7,519 bases of DNA from Ruminococcaceae bacterium UBA2806 (lineage in GTDB: Bacteria; Bacillota; Clostridia; Oscillospirales; Acutalibacteraceae), in assembly GCA_002351795.1 (NCBI GenBank), contig DEHG01000151.1, positions 1-7,519 on the forward strand, written 5' to 3'. The position numbers were made by a program, and so were the translations under genes. The notes under the pieces are model-generated. The model was given only the letters and a program-made list of their open reading frames with translations, searched no databases and was not told the origin of the DNA. This document shows positions 4,887-7,519 of this stretch, one piece after another; within the stretch, counting starts at the first letter, position 1, and every line of letters begins with the position of its first letter.

Positions 4887-7519
4887 TTGAAAAGCTTTAG
4901 TGATATTTTCAAAAACTATATAGAAATAAAACGGCTGCCAGCTTCGATAAATGAAAGTATTATAAATTCCACATTTATTGATACGAAAAACCGTTCAATG
5001 CGTATTGAGGCTGATTGTCAGGAAACCGTTAAAAGAGATGATATTTTTCTTGCTGAGGATATGATAAAAAAATCTGTATTGGCTTTGTCCGACTGCCGGT
5101 ATGAACCTCATTATGACAGCAGCCTGTTTGATCTGTCATATTATCAGGAGCTGATAAAAGAGCTTAAAAGAAGAAATGCGTCTCTTAACGGTACTCTTAA
5201 CGATTCCGAGGTACAGATCAGGGATAATGAGCTGATAATTGAATTGAAACATGGCGGAAAGGATTTTCTTTTACAGCAGAAATTTGATAAAAATCTGTCC
5301 GATCTTATCAGTAAAGAATTCGGCATTAAGCTTAATGTCAGACTGACAGGCATAACAATGGTGGACAGTGAAAGCGATGCATATATAGAAAGGCAGAAGC
5401 AGGCTGAGGAAAAGGTCATAAGAGAGGCACAGATATCTCATATGCAGGAATATGAAAGCATGATGCAGACTGCAAATGAAAGAAAGAATTCATTTGACAA
5501 AAAGCCTGCCGCTGTTCTTCCTGCCGCAAGCTCGGAAATCGAATTCAGGGACAAGGATCACCTTATTCCGACATACATTCCCGAAAGTGCAAATCCTGTA
5601 TACGGTGCGCCGATACATGGTGATGTTCTGCCGCTTGACCATCTGACTCAGGAATCCGGAAAAGTCATTATCTGGGGACAGATATTTGCTATGGATTCAA
5701 AAAGCACAAAGGATAATAAGAAAAAAATCGTTACTGTCAGTATAACTGATTTCCGTGGGTCGGCAAATATAAAGATCATTGATACAAATGAAAAATGCGC
5801 CCCTATCCTTGATCTGAAAAAGGGTATGTCCATCCTCGTCAGAGGTGAAGCCCAGTTTGATAATTTCGATAAGGATGTAAATGTAATGACCAGGGCGATA
5901 AGCGTTGTCGCTGTTCCAAAGGTCGTTGACAAGGCGGATAAAAAAAGAGTCGAGCTTCACCTTCATACAAATATGTCCGCAATGGATGCTGTATCAAGTG
6001 CCGGAGATCTTGTCAAACGTGCATATGAATGGGGAATGCCTGCGATTGCTATAACTGACCATGGTGTGGCTCAGGCATATCCGGATGCAATGAATGCCTG
6101 CGACGCCATTGCCAAAAAAGGCGGTGATTTCAAAGTCATATATGGGGTAGAGGCTTACTTCATAAACGATCAGGCGTCTGATGCTGTTACAGGTAATGCA
6201 GACCAGCCGTTGAACGGTGAATTTATAGTATTTGATATAGAAACGACAGGACTGAGTGCTGCAAGGGAAAAGATTACTGAAATAGGTGCATTCAGAGTTG
6301 TAAACGGAGAGATAAGGGATAAATTTTCCACTTTTGTGAATCCTGAAAAGCATATAAGCGAAAAGATCACGGAGATAACGGGTATTACGGATGAAATGGT
6401 AGCCGATGCGCCTAAGGAAGGAGAGGCTGTTAAGCAATTCCTTGACTTCTGCGGAAAAAATGCCGTTGTTGTTGCCCATAATGCCGCTTTTGATACATCA
6501 TTTATCAGACTTGCGGCGCAGAGAAACCATCTTGATTATACTCTTACTCATATTGATACACTTGCAATATCAAGGGGAATATACTCACAGCTGAGCAAGC
6601 ATAAGCTTGACAGTATAGCCAAATTTTTAAAGCTTGGTGATTTCAACCATCACAGAGCATATGATGATGCATTGATGCTTGCAAAGATCTTCCTGATGAT
6701 GCTGAATAAGCTGTCAGAGGAATATAATGTGACTACAATCTCACAAATAAACAATATCCTGCCAAAGCCTGATTTCAAATCATTCAAGTCCTTCCACCAG
6801 ATAATACTTGTCAAAAATCAGCTCGGCATGAAAAATCTTTATAAGCTTATCTCAAAAGCCCATATTAATTATTTTTATAAAAAGCCGCTTATTCCACGTT
6901 CAGAGCTTGTAAAGCACAGAAGCGGTCTGATAATAGGAAGTGCCTGTGAAGCGGGAGAGCTTTTCAGGGCAATTGTAGAAGGAAAAAACTGGGAGGAGCT
7001 AAAACAGATAGCCTCATTCTATGACTATCTTGAAATTCAGCCCATAGGAAATAATATGTATATGCTCCGAAACGGAACAGTCAGTTCAGTCGAGGAGCTT
7101 CAGGAATTTAACCGCACTGTTGTGAAATTGGGCGAAGAGCTTAATCTTCCTGTAGTGGCGACCTGTGATGTTCATTTTATGGATCCTTATCAGAGTGAAT
7201 ACAGAAAGATACTTATGACATCTCTCGGTTTTTCTGACGCTTCACAGCAGGCGCCGCTGTATTTCCGCAATACCGAAGAAATGCTCAGGGAGTTTGAATA
7301 CCTCGGCAAAGAAAAGGCATATGAGATAGTAGTTGAAAACACGAATAAAATAGCGGATATGGTCGAGCGGCTCAGAGCTGTACCGAAAGGAAATTTCCCG
7401 CCGTTCATTCCTGGCGCTGAGGAGGATCTTACAAGGATCACTCTTGAAAGGGCTAAAAATATGTACGGCGATCCGCTTCCCGAAATAGTTCAGGCGAGAA
7501 TTGACAAGGAGCTTAATTC
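4887..7519 (+). CDS. polC: DNA polymerase III PolC-type alpha subunit, 5' part (3' end outside window)
   Basis: Replicative DNA polymerase of low-GC Gram-positive bacteria, with its own 3'-5' proofreading activity. The frame is open without a stop from the TTG at 4887 to the window edge: 877 residues of the roughly 1,430-1,450 usual. Domains in order: an N-terminal domain (about 1-170); a charged, helical linker rich in E, K and Q (about 155-215); an OB fold (about 258-340, beginning GKVIIWGQIF); a PHP domain starting with H358-L-H360 and T390-D391-H392-G; a DEDDh exonuclease inserted in it with D450, E452, D536, H589 and D594 all intact; then the rest of PHP, including SACEAGELF and CDVHFMDP. 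The visible end, RIDKELN, is just at the entry to the polymerase catalytic domain, so its catalytic aspartates are not seen. The exonuclease insertion is the normal PolC layout, not a fusion. Confidence 0.97.
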   Translation, partial: MKSFSDIFKNYIEIKRLPASINESIINSTFIDTKNRSMRIEADCQETVKRDDIFLAEDMIKKSVLALSDCRYEPHYDSSLFDLSYYQELIKELKRRNASLNGTLNDSEVQIRDNELIIELKHGGKDFLLQQKFDKNLSDLISKEFGIKLNVRLTGITMVDSESDAYIERQKQAEEKVIREAQISHMQEYESMMQTANERKNSFDKKPAAVLPAASSEIEFRDKDHLIPTYIPESANPVYGAPIHGDVLPLDHLTQESGKVIIWGQIFAMDSKSTKDNKKKIVTVSITDFRGSANIKIIDTNEKCAPILDLKKGMSILVRGEAQFDNFDKDVNVMTRAISVVAVPKVVDKADKKRVELHLHTNMSAMDAVSSAGDLVKRAYEWGMPAIAITDHGVAQAYPDAMNACDAIAKKGGDFKVIYGVEAYFINDQASDAVTGNADQPLNGEFIVFDIETTGLSAAREKITEIGAFRVVNGEIRDKFSTFVNPEKHISEKITEITGITDEMVADAPKEGEAVKQFLDFCGKNAVVVAHNAAFDTSFIRLAAQRNHLDYTLTHIDTLAISRGIYSQLSKHKLDSIAKFLKLGDFNHHRAYDDALMLAKIFLMMLNKLSEEYNVTTISQINNILPKPDFKSFKSFHQIILVKNQLGMKNLYKLISKAHINYFYKKPLIPRSELVKHRSGLIIGSACEAGELFRAIVEGKNWEELKQIASFYDYLEIQPIGNNMYMLRNGTVSSVEELQEFNRTVVKLGEELNLPVVATCDVHFMDPYQSEYRKILMTSLGFSDASQQAPLYFRNTEEMLREFEYLGKEKAYEIVVENTNKIADMVERLRAVPKGNFPPFIPGAEEDLTRITLERAKNMYGDPLPEIVQARIDKELN

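Noticed and set aside
5994..6479. 161-codon open frame on the minus strand
   Set aside because: It is antisense to the PHP and exonuclease domains of polC, whose catalytic residues are all conserved on the plus strand.
6219..6720. Exonuclease domain inside the PHP domain of PolC as a possible gene fusion or insertion
   Set aside because: This arrangement is the standard PolC architecture, and the reading frame and motifs are continuous on both sides.

Overview
The window is a conserved housekeeping block from a low-to-moderate GC Gram-positive bacterium, most likely a clostridial/ruminococcal (Oscillospirales-type) Firmicute. Three things point there. The replicative polymerase is PolC, with the proofreading exonuclease inserted in the PHP domain, an architecture typical of low-GC Gram-positives. 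The gene order uppS-cdsA-dxr-rseP-ispG-polC is one known from Clostridia; Bacillus has the related order uppS-cdsA-dxr-rasP-proS-polC. Ribosome binding sites are of the strong AAAGGAGGT type. The genus is an inference from protein flavour and base composition (about 40% GC in stretches counted by eye).

Layout, all on the + strand. 2-541: 3' part of uppS, whose 5' end lies outside the window. 542-1363: cdsA, starting on the base after the uppS stop. 1377-2537: dxr, starting at an ATG 13 bases after cdsA. 2570-3637: rseP, with an odd start region. 3638-3748: a 111-base gap with no convincing element. 3749-4798: ispG. 4799-4886: a gap holding a long imperfect hairpin and a T-tract, probably an intrinsic terminator or attenuator. 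4887-7519: polC from a TTG start, running off the right edge near the start of its polymerase domain. There are no RNA genes, mobile elements, CRISPR arrays or gene-free stretches over 300 bases.

How the genes fit together: Dxr and IspG are two steps of the MEP isoprenoid pathway. UppS turns its products into the C55 lipid carrier for cell-wall synthesis. CdsA makes CDP-diacylglycerol for phospholipids. RseP is an intramembrane protease that cleaves anti-sigma factors and remnant peptides in the same membrane. PolC is the replicative DNA polymerase; it is a conserved neighbour rather than a pathway partner.

I found no previously undescribed system. The points most worth a second look are the rseP start, where the only ATG lies inside a near-perfect extended Shine-Dalgarno sequence and the better-spaced candidate is an ATA codon, and the ispG-polC hairpin, whose left arm carries a ribosome-binding-like sequence and a four-codon mini-ORF.
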